A stretch of 64,000 nt of DNA, taken from Timema cristinae (lineage: Eukaryota; Arthropoda; Insecta; Phasmatodea; Timematidae). A program made the translations under genes and the position numbers. Under the pieces are notes generated by a model that had not been told where the DNA came from, searched no databases, and saw nothing but the letters and a program-made list of their open reading frames with translations. Each line of letters begins with the position of its first letter. Positions within the stretch are counted from its first letter, which is position 1. The DNA lies in assembly GCA_039000515.1 (NCBI GenBank), contig JBCFYV010001001.1, positions 10,003,873 to 10,067,872 of the forward strand. Direction: 5' to 3'. Below are positions 11,011 to 22,854 of the stretch, piece after piece.

Positions 11011-11589
11011 GCATAGCACATGCCTGGACGTACCATTACGGGAAATGAGATATAAATACCTGACGGCTAGGAAAGCTATGATAACAAAAACAGGACTATA
11101 ACTGTAACGTAGTTCAGTGATTGAATTAGAATATTATTTTCTTTTGCGCACTCTAGTTTCCATATAGTTTATTAGTTAATTAACTTATCTCACCTGTATG
11201 AAACAGGGAGGGATATATTGCAAGGAAATTCGCCAGCGTTGACATTGAGAGAGAATGTGAAGTCACGATATGAATGAAACATCTTCAAAATAGAGCCACG
11301 AATGCTACCACGCATCAAAATTAACTTCTACAGTTTGTACCATTTTCAACTTTATGTACCACTATATTATGATTTTAATTTAAATACATTTTAGTAATAG
11401 CTGTAAAGTTATATATTATATCGCTTGTACTTGAACATGTGAGGATATTTACCAAGAAACAGTTAATAATAACTTGTATCTAAATTTTTGGCATAAGCTA
11501 AAACTTTATTGTTACTTTTAATATCGTTTAAATAACTAGTTTGGTTAAATATTGCAAACAATTCTACTAAATTTACGCGCACCGTTAGT

Positions 11590-11790
11590 CACGTGGTTTA
11601 GTTTGTCGTGTTCACTATGAACTGGATTACCTTTGGCGGGTAGATCAAAGCTCAAATCTGTACCGGGTGTAATTGAAGTTTTTCCCATTGTATAATGTAT
11701 CACTGGGGTTATCTCAATCTCTCCCTCTAATTTAATGTGGGCTCAATCCATACAAACGACCTTTATTCCTATTTCTTCTAATTATACCTT
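11590..11790 (+). mobile_element. degraded SINE-B
   Basis: A head-like tagtcacgtggtttag, a B-box-like caaagctcaaatctgtacc and a body-like stretch of CT-rich sequence follow the SINE-B order. Similarity is low and the tail is lost. Confidence 0.4.
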
Positions 11791-11822
11791 TAATAAGTCA
11801 AAGAATGAAAGAAATAATCAAC

Positions 11823-12040
11823 ATTATTATTATTATTAGCAGCACCTGTCTTACTACCTGTTCGGGTTATACGCACTTACGCTAATGTGTAATGGTAGTG
11901 TGATTGTGAGATGAAATGGAGGACCTACAGTTTAACGTGGAATCCGAACCACGGTGGAGGCCTGGCATTACTCACATTCACAAGTTGTGATTAATACACT
12001 TCTTGTCAGAGGTGAAGGAAGGGTTTGGCCATCATACAAC
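11823..12040 (-). mobile_element. SINE-A, 5'-truncated
   Basis: On + it starts with (ATT)n followed by agcagcacctgtcttact, the reversed shared tail. It then gives the SINE-A-specific body (gtgattgtgagatgaaatgg, tttaacgtggaatccgaacc) and stops at gaagggtttggccatc. The Glu-tRNA-like head is absent. It includes the cacaagttgtgattaatac segment that some copies lack. Confidence 0.9.
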
Positions 12041-12709
12041 AAAATTAATAAATACAGTCCCAATGTGTGTGTCAAAAATGAGTGTATTTATTATAATTGG
12101 CAGATATTTGAACTTGAAAATTCATGTGGTATAGCATGATTGTGTCAAGTTGAACGTCTTAAGTTCGAAAACTTATTAAGAGCTGATTAATCAAGTGTGT
12201 GTATATATAGGCCTATTATTTTAAATAAATTGATTTTAAAATTTGTGAAAAATAATAGTTCCGTTTTGAGCCTTTTTCTTTCTGAAAGAGATGTATGGAT
12301 ATCTAGCTATGGCAAGTCCACGGAGATAATGCTGTTTTCGTAATAGCACCCTCGAAGGATTATGCATCTTCTTGGTATAAACCAAGTCTTCTATTCCGTC
12401 CCTTCCAAATTGAAACCATTCCCACTCGTAACGAGCCCATTTAAACGAATGAAATGTGCTTTGTTTCTGTGAATGGGGTGGTTGTTTAGTGTGTTATTGA
12501 AGGGATGGAATGTAATATTGGGAAGTACGAATAATACATAGGAGTGGGGGGAAAGTTGACAGTTTTCTTAGTTACACAACCGTAGTTGGGAGTTGTAGGG
12601 TGATATATTTTAGAATTTGTTAAAAGGGATTTTTTAAGACCATGACACGAACACATTAAGTTGTTTTTTAATAGTTTCGGAATCTTTGTTGGTTTTTCTT
12701 ATTGAGTAT

Positions 12710-12915
12710 TGCTACCCATTCAGGCTACCCGTATTTAGCTACTATATGGGATTGAGTAGAGTATGATATAACATAGATAAAATGTGCCAGTTTTTCCATG
12801 AAGGAAGAAGGGAAAACCACCCTCAGTAAACCTAACCGGGATTTAAGTTCCAACCTCCTTGGAACCAGTAAACCAGGTGAGCTTGACGCCTTAGTACGCG
12901 TGCCCACTGATGAGG
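12710..12915 (-). mobile_element. SINE-B
   Basis: Reversed tail (cccattcaggctacc), reversed body (aaaaccaccctcagtaaacc) and reversed B box (aaccgggatttaagttcc), then the reversed head at about 12880-12915. Confidence 0.65.
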
Positions 12916-13059
12916 GTTCCAACAAATAATGCTAGGAGACTTGTTCTGCTTGCGGAATATACCAACTAGTATGACTTACTAAAATCAACTTCATGTGAGG
13001 TAATATGTCGTCTCGTGTATCTGATTTTATCAGGAGTTAGGTTACTCTAGAAATTATAG

Positions 13060-13145
13060 AACAAGGATTGGCAACTGGTCGATCGCAACCAACCGGTCTA
13101 TCTCATGGAAATTTTCACTCGATCGCGTAATAAAGCTACCCTTCG
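13060..13145 (+). mobile_element. possible hAT terminal fragment
   Basis: aaggattggcaactggtcga with repeated gatcgc motifs resembles the ends of hAT-type elements, which often begin near a G-G-T/A-T-T-G-G-C-A-A motif. Near 18035 an inverted ttgccaatcctattctag occurs, but the two are 5 kb apart and need not belong together. Confidence 0.3.
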
Positions 13146-13674
13146 TTAACCCTGGTACAGATAATACTAAAGAAACTCTTTATAACTTGTCCCCTTTACA
13201 CCGAACCTTTAACAAGTCTACCCATCTCCAAATAATACCTAATTGAAAATATCCAATGGCAGTGGAAATTGCACTTGGCGGGTTAGAGCAGCTTCTAGTT
13301 TGAATACATCCAGTAAGGATGACCTTGAAACACCAGACCAGAAAATGCACCCACTAGCCATTGTGAAAAGTCTTGAAAGAGATAGAGAGGTATTTCAATC
13401 AACTGTTGCTTGCATAAAAGCTTGATAGCCAACACCAGTTGAAAGATACCGTTTTAAGAGGCAATATAATACAACAAACATAGACTTGTGCAGGTGCAGA
13501 ACGGAGGATAAGTAATGCAACACACTGGCTTAGCTGTTACTTGCATTTAAAGTACTGTTTTTGAAAATCAAAATATTTTGTTAGTTATTTAACATTCTGA
13601 ATCACTGATAGAATTCTATATTATTACGTACGTCAGTATAAAACTATTTCTAACCGCATCAATAGTCATATTGT

Positions 13675-13800
13675 CTAACTCGTTAGACTGTATTGCTGGA
13701 TACAGGTAGGCCTATATTGAGGTTCAAATCCTGGTCGAGTGCACTGAGGGTGGTATTTCATAATGGTTTCCCACTTTCTCTCCATTTCCTCTAAAACTCT
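13675..13800 (+). mobile_element. SINE-B, 3'-truncated at a SINE-A junction
   Basis: gaggttcaaatcctggtcga (B box) and cactgagggtggtatttc (body) are clear. The copy stops after cctctaaaactctat, where the (TAA)-rich tail of the minus-strand SINE-A begins. SINE-A may have inserted here, but the rest of SINE-B was not found downstream. Confidence 0.7.
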
Positions 13801-14060
13801 ATAATAATAATAATTATAATTATTATTAGCACCGCGTCTTACTACCCATTCGGGTTATACGCACTTACGCTAATGTGTAATGGTAGGGTGATTGTGAGAT
13901 GAAATGAAGGACCTACAGTTTAACGTGGAATCCGAACCACGGTGGAGGCCTGGCATTCCCCACATTCACAAGATGTCTTGTCAGAGGTGGAGGAAGAGTT
14001 TGGTAATCAGATAAATCTGTGCCGGGACCGAGGATTGAACCCCGGCCGCTAGCACAGAAA
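13801..14060 (-). mobile_element. SINE-A, nearly complete
   Basis: On + it starts with (ATA/ATT)n and agcaccgcgtcttactacc, runs through the SINE-A body, and reaches the reversed head (gaccgaggattgaacccc, B box) to about 14060. It lacks the cacaacttgtg segment present in other copies and stops before the reversed A box. Confidence 0.92.
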
Positions 14061-14554
14061 TGATTCGATGTAGATAATGGAAAGTGAGATAAACTAAAAA
14101 CAAACCTCTATTGAGTTGAAGATGTCTTTACGGGGTGAGAAAGGTAAGGGAGTACAGGTATTTTATTATTACTAAAAGGCTGATTTTTTTTTTACGTCTG
14201 ATATCAAATTTTATTGTGCCTGAAAAAATGTAAACATAAAAGTTAGAAATCTTGTTCAGTCTATAATTTAGTTAATAATGTCACTTCTACTTATAAACAT
14301 TGTCAGTTAAAATGTGTAGTAGGATTATATTCGCACAAGAAACTTCTATAAGATACAATATTCTTCTTCTTCTTCTTTTTTGCAATCAACATTGATAAAA
14401 ATTTATTTTACTGTTAATATTCCTGAGTTATTGTATTATTGATCAAACGTGACCGATGCAAATAAAATGATTTAACGTTTAAATATATGAAAATTGTTTT
14501 AGTAACTCTTATAAATGCTTAAAAAAAAGTTCCTCGCCATCAAAATCAAACTTT
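14061..14554. other. unassigned
   Basis: AT-rich, with a (TTC)n run at about 14362-14378 and a weak copy of repeat G at about 14380-14450. Confidence 0.4.
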
Positions 14555-14775
14555 ACTTTAAGTGGTTTCAGGGTGCTCTAATACGTACAAGTCCCATTTC
14601 AGTTGATTATCATTGAGAGGGAGGTCGGGATTTGAATCTCAGCCAAATGAACGGGGATGGTTTAACACACACAATTTTTAAGGCTATTTTGTATCCTCTC
14701 TCCGCGCGAATGCATGTGATCTTCCTTTAAGTTACCCTATTTATTGCCTTTGTATAAAATTCTTTATACCCTTTG
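14555..14775 (+). mobile_element. SINE-B, diverged
   Basis: ggaggtcgggatttgaatct (B box), gaacggggatggttta, and cgcgaatgcatgtgatct in the positions expected for the SINE-B body. The tail is weak. Confidence 0.55.
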
Positions 14776-16399
14776 TGTTGAACGTAAAAAAGAAAGCTAA
14801 CAGCGTATGCAACCTAGCTTGCGGCTATATTACCGGGGTTGCCTATACGTATTGGGGCTTGATTTCCTAAAGCGCTTAATCAGAGGCATTCGCCCCCCTC
14901 CCCCCCCCCCCAATATTTATATGGGAAAAATCAGAGTGAATATCACATTTGTCAAACTATCCCCAAATGCATCCAAGCGGAATTCGAATCCTTCCTCCCT
15001 TGAAAGCAGTGAACAAGTGATGATATGTGAAACTTAGAAAAGCAATGGTCTGACAAAGGGTATATCGAGTCAAAATGGAACATTATGAGGAGGATTAGAT
15101 TTTAACTAAAACACATCTGATTGAATTAAAAATTAAAAAACAAATTATTGCAATTTAAAAAAAAAGTTTTGCTGAATCCATCAGAAGTAGATTTCCAGAC
15201 TCTTAAAACACAGTAAAGAGTTCCTCAGTGTATATCACCTTCCCTTGAGTTATGCCAACCATTCAACATACTTGGGATAAAAACTCCTGAGATGACACAA
15301 TAAGCCATGGGGTCTACGCTAGGCCCGCTGGTCATTTAAGTCTTCGAGCAAGATACAATGTGTAGATCCTCATCTTAAGAGGAAGAGTAACATAACTTAG
15401 ACGTCTACAATTACAGTGACGTGGCTTGCTTCCAGAGTAAGCAGAACTGGTCTAAATTAAATCTGATGACTTAGATAGGGAACGAGTAGGGAAGAAATAT
15501 CACAGGTACAGTCCAAACAAAATCAGATTACCCTGACAACACTCCAGGGCACGCCTATAGCAACTGTATGCATCCCAAAATTTTATGCGACTGTTTTCTT
15601 GGCGACCACGATAAAACGTCAATAAGAGCAACAGCTCTGTTTCATAATAATTGTGTCTAGGGATCCTCGGACTATTTTGAGTAAAGGACGAGGGATGAAG
15701 GGTTCCAATCTCAATCCAGCTCGTCCATAGTCATTTTATTGCTCCATAACTGTTGTGATTCACTACCCCAGCCACTAGTTTCTATGAAACGAGTAGTCAA
15801 TGCTACCAACAAACACAAGGCTGTTGAGATTAGAAGTCAGAACACCTCTATCATCCACCACCTCTTCTACATCATTCATGTTCAACAAACCCTAACGTCT
15901 TATATTCACTTTAAACCTTATCCTTTACCTTTTAAGTTTACGTAGCATGCTCTGAATCAAAAAAGGCAAGCGTTCGACTCTTGACTGGATGCTTTGGGGA
16001 TATTGTTACATACTATTTATTGTATAGTCTTCTCATCATGTGATTGAGGTTGCACTTCCATTACGCTTCGTTTTCAGCACTATTTGAAAGTATTAGGGTC
16101 TTATTTATGGTTTAGTCTTTGCGGTAAACTAATCTTTAAATATACGAATTTCAAGCAATAAAGGAATGATTGACGTCCGAATCTTGACTTTATAATATCA
16201 GACCCTAGATCATTAATGAAGAATTATTCACATAACTCACACAGCTAGGAAGCCTTAGCACTTGAGAGTACGCTTACAGCGATATCCAAATCATGTTTGT
16301 CATTTTCTTTCTTACCACGTGCTAGTACTAAAACATATTTTAAAAAAAACCACAAACGATTGATCACCTGAACTGATGGACACGTATACAAAAGCGTCA
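14776..16399. other. no gene recognised
   Basis: Holds a C-rich run at about 14895-14910 and two small frames (14807-15037, 15739-15945) with no known domain. Base composition is more balanced than in neighbouring DNA. No repeat family was identified. Confidence 0.4.
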
Positions 16400-16590
16400 T
16401 TTCACTAGTTTAGTCGTAACAGTGGTGTTGGAGTTCGAATCTTGGCCGGGTGTATCCCCTGAAATACCTCTTTACGTCAACGCGAATTCGAGTGGCTTTA
16501 TGCTTAATTAAATCTTTGTCATCCCTGACCTATTGGTGTAATTATGCTGATATACCAGCTAGGTGGTAAGACCTGACTCTATAAATAAAG
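16400..16590 (+). mobile_element. SINE-B, diverged
   Basis: gttggagttcgaatcttggc (B box), a short body, ttggtgtaattatgctgata and ctaggtggtaagacctga (tail) are collinear with SINE-B. Confidence 0.6.
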
Positions 16591-16614
16591 TTTATAATCT
16601 CTGAAGAGTTTTGC

Positions 16615-17180
16615 GAGTCGCGTGTTTTTGAATCTTTACTGTTTGTTGTGCAAGGTTTATTAGAATTAAGTAAGGATACTGTTGCAAGAAATGCAACAAT
16701 TTTACTAAAGGATAGTAAGGAAATAGTTTTAAATGTGAACACTGAAAAGACTAAATATATAATCGCAAAGCGATATTTAATAAGATGGGGACGATAATTT
16801 AGATATTACTTCGAGTAAAATATAATTTGACAGGGTTAAGAGTTTAACTATTTAGGAAAAATTTTAACTAGCAAAAACAATATTAAATGGGAAAGTAGGA
16901 AAATAATAGTTTGGAAACGCGTGCTATTACTCGGTCAGTGAGTTATTGACATCTAGTCTGCTGTCTAGGAATGTAAAACTAACAATATGCAAAAAATAAT
17001 TTAACGGTTATTTTATATGGGTGTGAAACGTGGTCTCTTAGCTTACATGACGAAAACCAATGTTTATCGTGTTCTGAAAAAAAAGTTCTTAGGAAGATCT
17101 TTGGTCCAAAGAGGGATGAGGCCGCGAAGGAGTGAAGGAGATTACATAATGATGAGTTACAAACCCTGAACTAATCAGAA
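16615..17180 (+). mobile_element. decayed LINE reverse-transcriptase fragment
   Basis: Broken + strand translation shows a reverse-transcriptase thumb/C-terminal region: 'LNVNTEKTKYII' near 16733, 'FNYLGKILTSKNNIKW' near 16850, 'VILYGCETWSL' near 17010-17035, 'KKVLRKIFGPKRDE' near 17080-17120, then 'RRLHNDELQTL'. The order matches arthropod LINE ORF2 proteins, downstream of the missing YADD motif. Multiple stops and shifts make it non-functional. It is from a different or less decayed lineage than the fragment at 985-1535, with which it shares the YGxxxW motif. Confidence 0.85.
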
Positions 17181-17204
17181 GATATATAAAGGATATAAGG
17201 TAAA

Positions 17205-17497
17205 TTGGCGGTCTAAGGATAAGGTGTCAGACTTATGTGCTGGGGGTCTGGGGTTCAATCCTCGGTCCCAGCACAGATTTATCCGATTGCCAAACCTTTA
17301 ATTCACCTCTGACAAGACGTATATTAATCACAACTTGTGAATGTCTGAAATGACAGGTCTCCACCGTGGTTCGGATCTCACGTTAAACTGTAGGTACTCT
17401 ATTTCATCTCACAATCACCCTACCATTACACATTAGCGGAAGTGCGTACAACCCGAATGGGTAGTAAGATGCGGTGCTAATAATAATAATAATAATG
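17205..17497 (+). mobile_element. SINE-A, full length
   Basis: Head tggcggtctaaggataagg (A box of Glu-tRNA type), ctggggttcaatcctcggtc (B box), the body with cacaacttgtgaatgtctga, the shared tail tacaacccgaatgggtagta and gatgcggtgctaataataat. It lies about 25 bp after the LINE fragment, so may have inserted at its end. Confidence 0.93.
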
Positions 17498-18239
17498 AGT
17501 ATTTAAAAATCGAATCGTGTTGAATATTATGAAATGTAATAAATAACTTAAATAAAATTGTAATTATTTTATAACTGTCGAAATTTTAAAGAAGGAAAAT
17601 TTATTAAAGTGTCAAGTTGTGTATTTTAGACAATATTAATTTCAAGGTAAAAAAGTAAGGCCTTCAGATAAAAATAAATAAATTATAATACCTACATTAA
17701 TATTGTAGGTTAAAATCAAAATATTACATTATCTTTCCATATTAGTTTGAAATATGTATTATATAAGCCTAGATATTTATTTATGTTCGGCTAAAAACTT
17801 GTCTTCAACAGCACACAATATGCACTTAAGTGTGAGCCAAGACAATGTCTGTCTATCTTTTGACTTCACAAAATTCATTGAGACATGACATTAAATTACA
17901 TAATTGTCAAAATATAATTGATTTCTAATAATTATACTAGGTTGGATTTAGTTTTAATTAACGAATATTTTGTTCATGTCAGCGTACCACCCAAATCCTT
18001 TTAGCGTACCATACATTTGCCAATCCTATTCTAGGTGAAAACCGCTTATTAATGTTTTATCAGTTCTATGTTAGATAAAATAATATGGTAGACATATAAA
18101 TACTCATTTTGAAACACTCAATGAAGTTTTAAAGCAAACGATAAAGTTTAAATCAAGTAAAAGTATACAAAATATGTTATCTCAGTTTTATTTTAAACAC
18201 TTTTAGAAAATATATTTTGTCATTATTCCATGTCATGTG
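17498..18239. other. AT-rich, possible hAT end at about 18000-18040
   Basis: Mostly AT-rich. ttgccaatcctattctagg near 18020 resembles an inverted hAT-like terminus, with no matching partner close by. Confidence 0.35.
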
Positions 18240-18385
18240 ACTACAAGATTTAAGGCATCAGGTTCACGATTACATTTGATAGAAGTGTACGTTCGAATCT
18301 CGGTCATTTACACTACCTTAAATGAAAACCTGAATTATTAAACCCATTTAAAATATCCTTATATTAAGTAGTAAGTAACCCTTGT
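18240..18385 (+). mobile_element. degraded SINE-B
   Basis: ttaaggcatcaggttcacga, gtacgttcgaatctcggtca (B box) and a short body. No tail was found. Confidence 0.5.
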
Positions 18386-19104
18386 GCTTACAATATTAGT
18401 AGAGCTATTAAAAATACATAATTCGTAAAAATATACTACACTAGTTTTTTTTATAGAATTGTTTTAAATTGAAGATAATTTTTAGACCAATCGCGAAATC
18501 TGTTACAAGATCTACCTGCGAAATGATCATGAAACAGTTCTATGTTCTAAATATCGTGATCCACAAGTTGTAGAACTTTGTCCACTGTAATCTCCTCTAG
18601 GAACCCTTTCTTCGCTAACCCCACCTTCGCCCTTGCAAACCCCCTATTTTACTCCTTGAACATCCCCACCACTACCCATTTCCACCCCCTTCAGGAAAAC
18701 TTAATGCTCATCCTAGGACTAAAACATTGACGTAATTCAAACCGAGGGCAATTATTTATTTATTAACAACACAGCCCGGAGAATGGAAAGGGTTGGAAAG
18801 ATGGAAATATCCTATATCCCTACTTAAGTCCTGGTTAGGATACACAATGCATCTCCCGTGCTATGTGAGGTTTCTCTGGAGGGATAGTCCGTTACGATAA
18901 ATATTGATACAAGCAAGGAACTTTTAAAAAAACAAAATATCAATTTCATTGTAAAGAAGGTTCTTAAATTACTGCATATCTAAAACACTATCCACTACTA
19001 CAAATATTTTAAAATTATTTTTTAAATATCATTTATTTGTTTATATATGTTTACTCATTTACTATATCTCACTTTACGTCCGGGTTTTCCGTATCAAACT
19101 ACAT

Positions 19105-19260
19105 AACTAAAGTCTAAAGGTATTTTTTGAATAAAATGCACCCATATTTACAGGGGGAAACATTCGTAACCATTTAGGAAGAACCCCAATAAGTGCACCC
19201 AGCCGAGATTCAAATCCTGACCTCTCCAAACATGTAAAACATTACCCCCTTTTCAAAACA
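19105..19260 (-). mobile_element. SINE-B, partial
   Basis: Reversed body (cacccatatttacaggggga, ccatttaggaagaaccc) and B box (gccgagattcaaatcctg) are recognisable on +. The head is lost. Confidence 0.6.
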
Positions 19261-19374
19261 TTTTATAATTATTTTAACAACATTTATTTTATTTATTTAT
19301 CGCCTCCAACTACTACTTCGGTCTATCCAAACTCTATTGCATTAATGGGCTACCATCAAGCAAGGTTTAATTTG

Positions 19375-19535
19375 GATTAAATGTACCCAAATTTGCGTAG
19401 AGGAATTTTGAGAAACCATTTAATATAAACCACTCTCAGTACCTCCAGGTGGGACTCGAACTCCAGCTTTTATGTTCCCGGAAAACCATAATGAGCTCCG
19501 AACGTTTTCCACGTGCTCACTGAAGCGGGTCAATA
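19375..19535 (-). mobile_element. SINE-B, partial
   Basis: acccaaatttgcgtagagga, ccactctcagtacctccag and gtgggactcgaactcc are the reversed body and B box. The sequence ends in the reversed head near cacgtgctcactgaagcgggt. Confidence 0.65.
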
Positions 19536-19549
19536 TATTTTTATTTATT

Positions 19550-19805
19550 TTATATATTTAACGTGCACATCTGAACCGACTGATTATATCAGCACATGAA
19601 AATTTCTACGAGCAAGAGTGAAAGGGCTTACCAATTTTGCTGGACTCTCCGGGTTCCGTTTACATGCCACAATTGACATGGGACCTGCGGCTTTACTCCC
19701 CCTCCGAAGGAAGTTGTGCTACGGATTTTTATTGCTCATCGATCCCAGCTTGGTTTGAACCCACGAATATCGGATCCTGAACACTTTACCCTTAGACTAC
19801 CACAG
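19550..19805 (-). mobile_element. SINE-D' : D-type 3' tail on a different head and body
   Basis: The + side begins ttaacgtgcacatctgaacc gactgattatatc, the reversed D tail. The middle (gcggctttactccccctccg) is absent from the D copies. The head on the minus strand has tggtagtctaagggtaaag (A box) and gggttcaaacc (B box), which is not the Lys-like head of SINE-D. Confidence 0.7.
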
Positions 19806-19929
19806 TCGTCATATATTTAATTGAACGTTGCCAGACGTGAACAAGGCGTCTTGTGAACCTTTGAAAATAGCCCAGTGACACTACATTTTAGTTGATCTGA
19901 TAAGACAAGTTAACAATTTGTATACGCAC

Positions 19930-20160
19930 TTAAGGGATCGAATGGTCTTATCCGTCACTCTCGTGTTATATTGATCTCCTCGTCATCAGCAGGTCAAGTG
20001 TTCAAATCCTGTTCGGGTCTTCTGAGGATGTTTTTTTTTTTCCTAAATGGTTTCCCACTCTCCTTCCATACAAATGCAGGTATATTATTTCTAAAAAGCT
20101 TCCTTCCTCATCCCTACTCCATTAGAGAAATCATATACACGTATTGCTTGAACGTGGTGA
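19930..20160 (+). mobile_element. SINE-B
   Basis: gaatggtcttatccgtcact (head), agtgttcaaatcctgttcgg (B box), ctaaatggtttcccactctc (body), aagcttccttcctcatccct, and a decayed tail ending at gcttgaacgtggtga. Confidence 0.8.
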
Positions 20161-20188
20161 TAAAAATAAATTTTATAATTTTGATCTC

Positions 20189-20408
20189 ATCGGTGGTCGC
20201 AAGGTCAAAGGCATCACTCTCGCAAAAAATACTGGATTTCCGGCGATGTGGAGGTCAGGATTTTAATCCCGGCCGTGTGTATTAATACTAAGAATAGTTT
20301 TTCCTTAATGTAATCCTTAAATCTCTCACCTACCTTCTTTATCCTTAACCTATTTAACTACTAACAGTATGAAAATAGCCTGAACGGATTATAAGATGAA
20401 GCGCCAAA
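20189..20408 (+). mobile_element. SINE-B
   Basis: atcggtggtcgcaaggtcaa (head), gtcaggattttaatcccggc (B box) and a tail with cctgaacggattataagatg. It lies about 30 bp after the previous copy, in the same orientation. Confidence 0.75.
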
Positions 20409-21329
20409 ATTAAAAATATTATTTTTATATGAATAACCATCCCGACTTGTGAATGTTGTGATTATTGACTCTAGCATCTCCCATTTTAAAACTCACAAAG
20501 TCAATCTTATATTCTCTTCAGAAGTGACTGTATACTTCAGAAAGATAAAGGTGTGAGGTTATGGAGGTCTAAATATTGCTCCTTCCAATTATGGAATTTA
20601 TGCTGACGCCGCTTCTTCGTTATCTAGGACCCTAAGAGACTGGGTAAAATACTATCCCCTCCCTTACTTCTGACTACTCCTTCACCCTCCCCTCCCATTT
20701 CTTGCAGATGTAGTTTACAAGCTATACTAGGTTTAAAGCTATGTTAAATAATTAGTTCAAGCAATTTCTGGGCTTCCTTTGCAAAGGCCCTAAATTTTCC
20801 TTTTCCGATCTTATTTTTGGTGAATGGAACTGAAAATGTATATAAGCTCGTCATATTTTGCTTACAAATAAAACCAATGAGTTAAGCTTGACAGAAAAAG
20901 TTTAATATATTTCTTAAAATAAATTCGTTTAATAACTTCTTACGTTAATCAACACAATATAAATTAACTAATTTATCTAAAACTAAAAAGTTGGTTCTTT
21001 GTAAAATTATTACTCAAATTAACCTCGGGACAAAAAAAAAACAAGTTTTTGGGCTATCCGAATGAATAACAAATCGGATATGGAGAAATAGAGAATCTAG
21101 AATATATTTAACTTCATTTGCAGGTAGGGATTTCGTAAAGTTAGATGAGGGAGCTATTTATTTGGAATGAATGGATCAAGATTTAAGGTCCATAATTTTT
21201 TTTACAATTGTTATGACAAAATAATTTATTTTAATAAATTCGCACAGTAAATAACTACTGGAAGCATAAATCCTTCCGGAGTCGAAGGTGCCCCATTGGC
21301 TGCTAGCGCGTGATCTTAATTGATCGCTC
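20409..21329. other. unassigned
   Basis: AT-rich with no recognised repeat or open frame. Confidence 0.45.
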
Positions 21330-21510
21330 ATATTTAGCTGACGATTTCCGCCCAACTATTACAGACTCTGCCTTAAAATATGAGTGAAGAATGGCCCTAA
21401 ACTAGGGACGACTTGTGGCTATTTCAGTGGTAAGAGCATTAGCTTACCAATCCAAAGGTCTTTGTCCGATTTTCGTGTGCAGGTGTCATTTTTCAATTTA
21501 ACGAATGCAA
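21330..21510 (+). mobile_element. element C copy with 5' extension
   Basis: The stretch gacgatttccgcccaac ... actctgccttaaaatatgag precedes the tRNA-like part (ggctatttcagtggtaagagc; tccgattttcgtgtgcaggt; gtcatttttcaattt). The same upstream block lies next to the C copy at 45845-46115, so the tRNA-like part is internal rather than at the 5' end. Confidence 0.65.
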
Positions 21511-21804
21511 AATAAATTAAACTAATTTTATGTAAATTACTATTTCAACAAACCTTAAATATTGGTCATGAGTATCACGGCATTCAAACAGAAGCTTTTC
21601 ATTAGAATTAATTAAAAAAAATTCAAATTAAGAGAAAATGTGCTTGTCAGATTAGCCAATACCTATGCCAGGTATTAAAAAAAACTATTGGGATTACTTG
21701 AGTTGAAAATTAAACCTGGAATATCTGCTAAAGTAATAATGTATTTATTTAGGCTCGTCTTGCATTTCATTCCATTCCCACTTCAAAATAAAAATAAATT
21801 ACAT

Positions 21805-21990
21805 TATTTAAGGTGCTACTCTTGCAATAAACTAGAATACAGTTGACTGAGTTCGAATACTGGTCAGATGTACTAAGGGTGTTTTTTTCTAAATGATCTT
21901 TGACAATCCCTCCAAGTAAATACGGGTACGCTTCCTCTAAATTCAAGCTTCCTCATCCTTAACACAATAGCGTTATTACACTGAATATCA
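21805..21990 (+). mobile_element. SINE-B, partial
   Basis: aaggtgctactcttgcaata, ctgagttcgaatactggtca (B box), tactaagggtgtttttttct and aaatacgggtacgcttcctc. The tail is missing. Confidence 0.7.
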
Positions 21991-22137
21991 TCTATAAGGG
22001 ATGACGGAGATGTTATCGTCTCTATTCGTGTGGCCAATCTTCTCTTGAATATAAGACAAGTTTCACAACGGTTTTTGGTCGTTGTTTCCTTCTTATCCCA
22101 ACACACCATCTTCAGACATAGTTTTTTTTGTATTACT

Positions 22138-22393
22138 AGCATCGCCGCGTCTTACTAGCTGTTCAGGTTATACGCATTTATGATAATTACTATAATTGGT
22201 TGGTACAAAAGAGGAAGCATTTTAGAGGTAACGTACCCACATTTGCGTGAAAGGAGAGTTTTATACCATTAAGGAGAAACATCCCTCAACATACTCTACT
22301 GAGATTCGAACCCCGATCTTACGGTCATCAGCATACTAGTCCAACATGATAGTGATCAGTCCAACATGACATTTCATTCGTACACTGAAGCGT
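22138..22393 (-). mobile_element. SINE-B with a small head duplication
   Basis: Reversed tail (cgccgcgtcttactagctg), body (acccacatttgcgtgaaagg) and B box (tgagattcgaaccccgatc). The string agtccaacatga occurs twice about 20 bp apart near 22340-22370, a local duplication within the reversed head. Confidence 0.8.
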
Positions 22394-22497
22394 GTTTAAG
22401 CCATAACTGAAAGCTAGGAGATTTGACAACAGTCAACGGGGAGAAAAAATCTAAGATAAAGTTATCTTCCATAAGACCTGCAGCTATCTCGGAACTA

Positions 22498-22742
22498 CAG
22501 GGTGGCCCACGGAAAAGTCGCACGCCTCCTATATCAAGAAGGTGCCTTACACTGAATTGGAGGAGGTCAATACCCTTCCACCCATATTGTGACATGAATA
22601 ATGCGTCAATAAAGCTTTCAGATAAGCAGTTCACTTGCTCATTCTTCATGTCACAATATTAGTGGAAGAGGATTGACCTCCAATTCAGAGTGAGGCACCT
22701 GCTGGATATAAGAGGTGGGTTACTTTTCCGTGGGTCACCCTG
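22498..22742. mobile_element. 245-bp MITE with ~105-bp inverted arms, TA-flanked
   Basis: The ends are cagggtggcccacggaaaag and the reverse of cttttccgtgggtcaccctg. Arms of about 105 bp are imperfectly inverted, for example ttggaggaggtcaatacc against ggattgacctccaattcag and catattgtgacatgaa against ttcatgtcacaatatt, around a spacer of about 40 bp. TA lies immediately outside both ends (22496-22497, 22743-22744), the Tc1/mariner target signature. The CAGGGTG start is common in arthropod MITEs. It has no transposase. Confidence 0.9.
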
Positions 22743-22854
22743 TATTATTGGACGTATCACATATAATTATAAAGTGAACGGTTAGTAAGACGCAGTGATT
22801 AACATTTAAAGAAATCTGGATGAGACTCACTAATGTTCATAATAATTTTCTTTT

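Noticed and set aside
13060..18040. a single 5-kb hAT element between the two ggattggcaa-like ends
   Set aside because: No duplication was found at the outer ends, several SINEs and a LINE lie between, and the ends differ beyond about 12 bases.
21873..22142. 89-codon minus frame as a gene
   Set aside because: It overlaps a SINE-B copy and the start of another, with no domain.
22374..22649. 91-codon minus frame as a gene
   Set aside because: It lies on the arms of the MITE and the preceding SINE-B.
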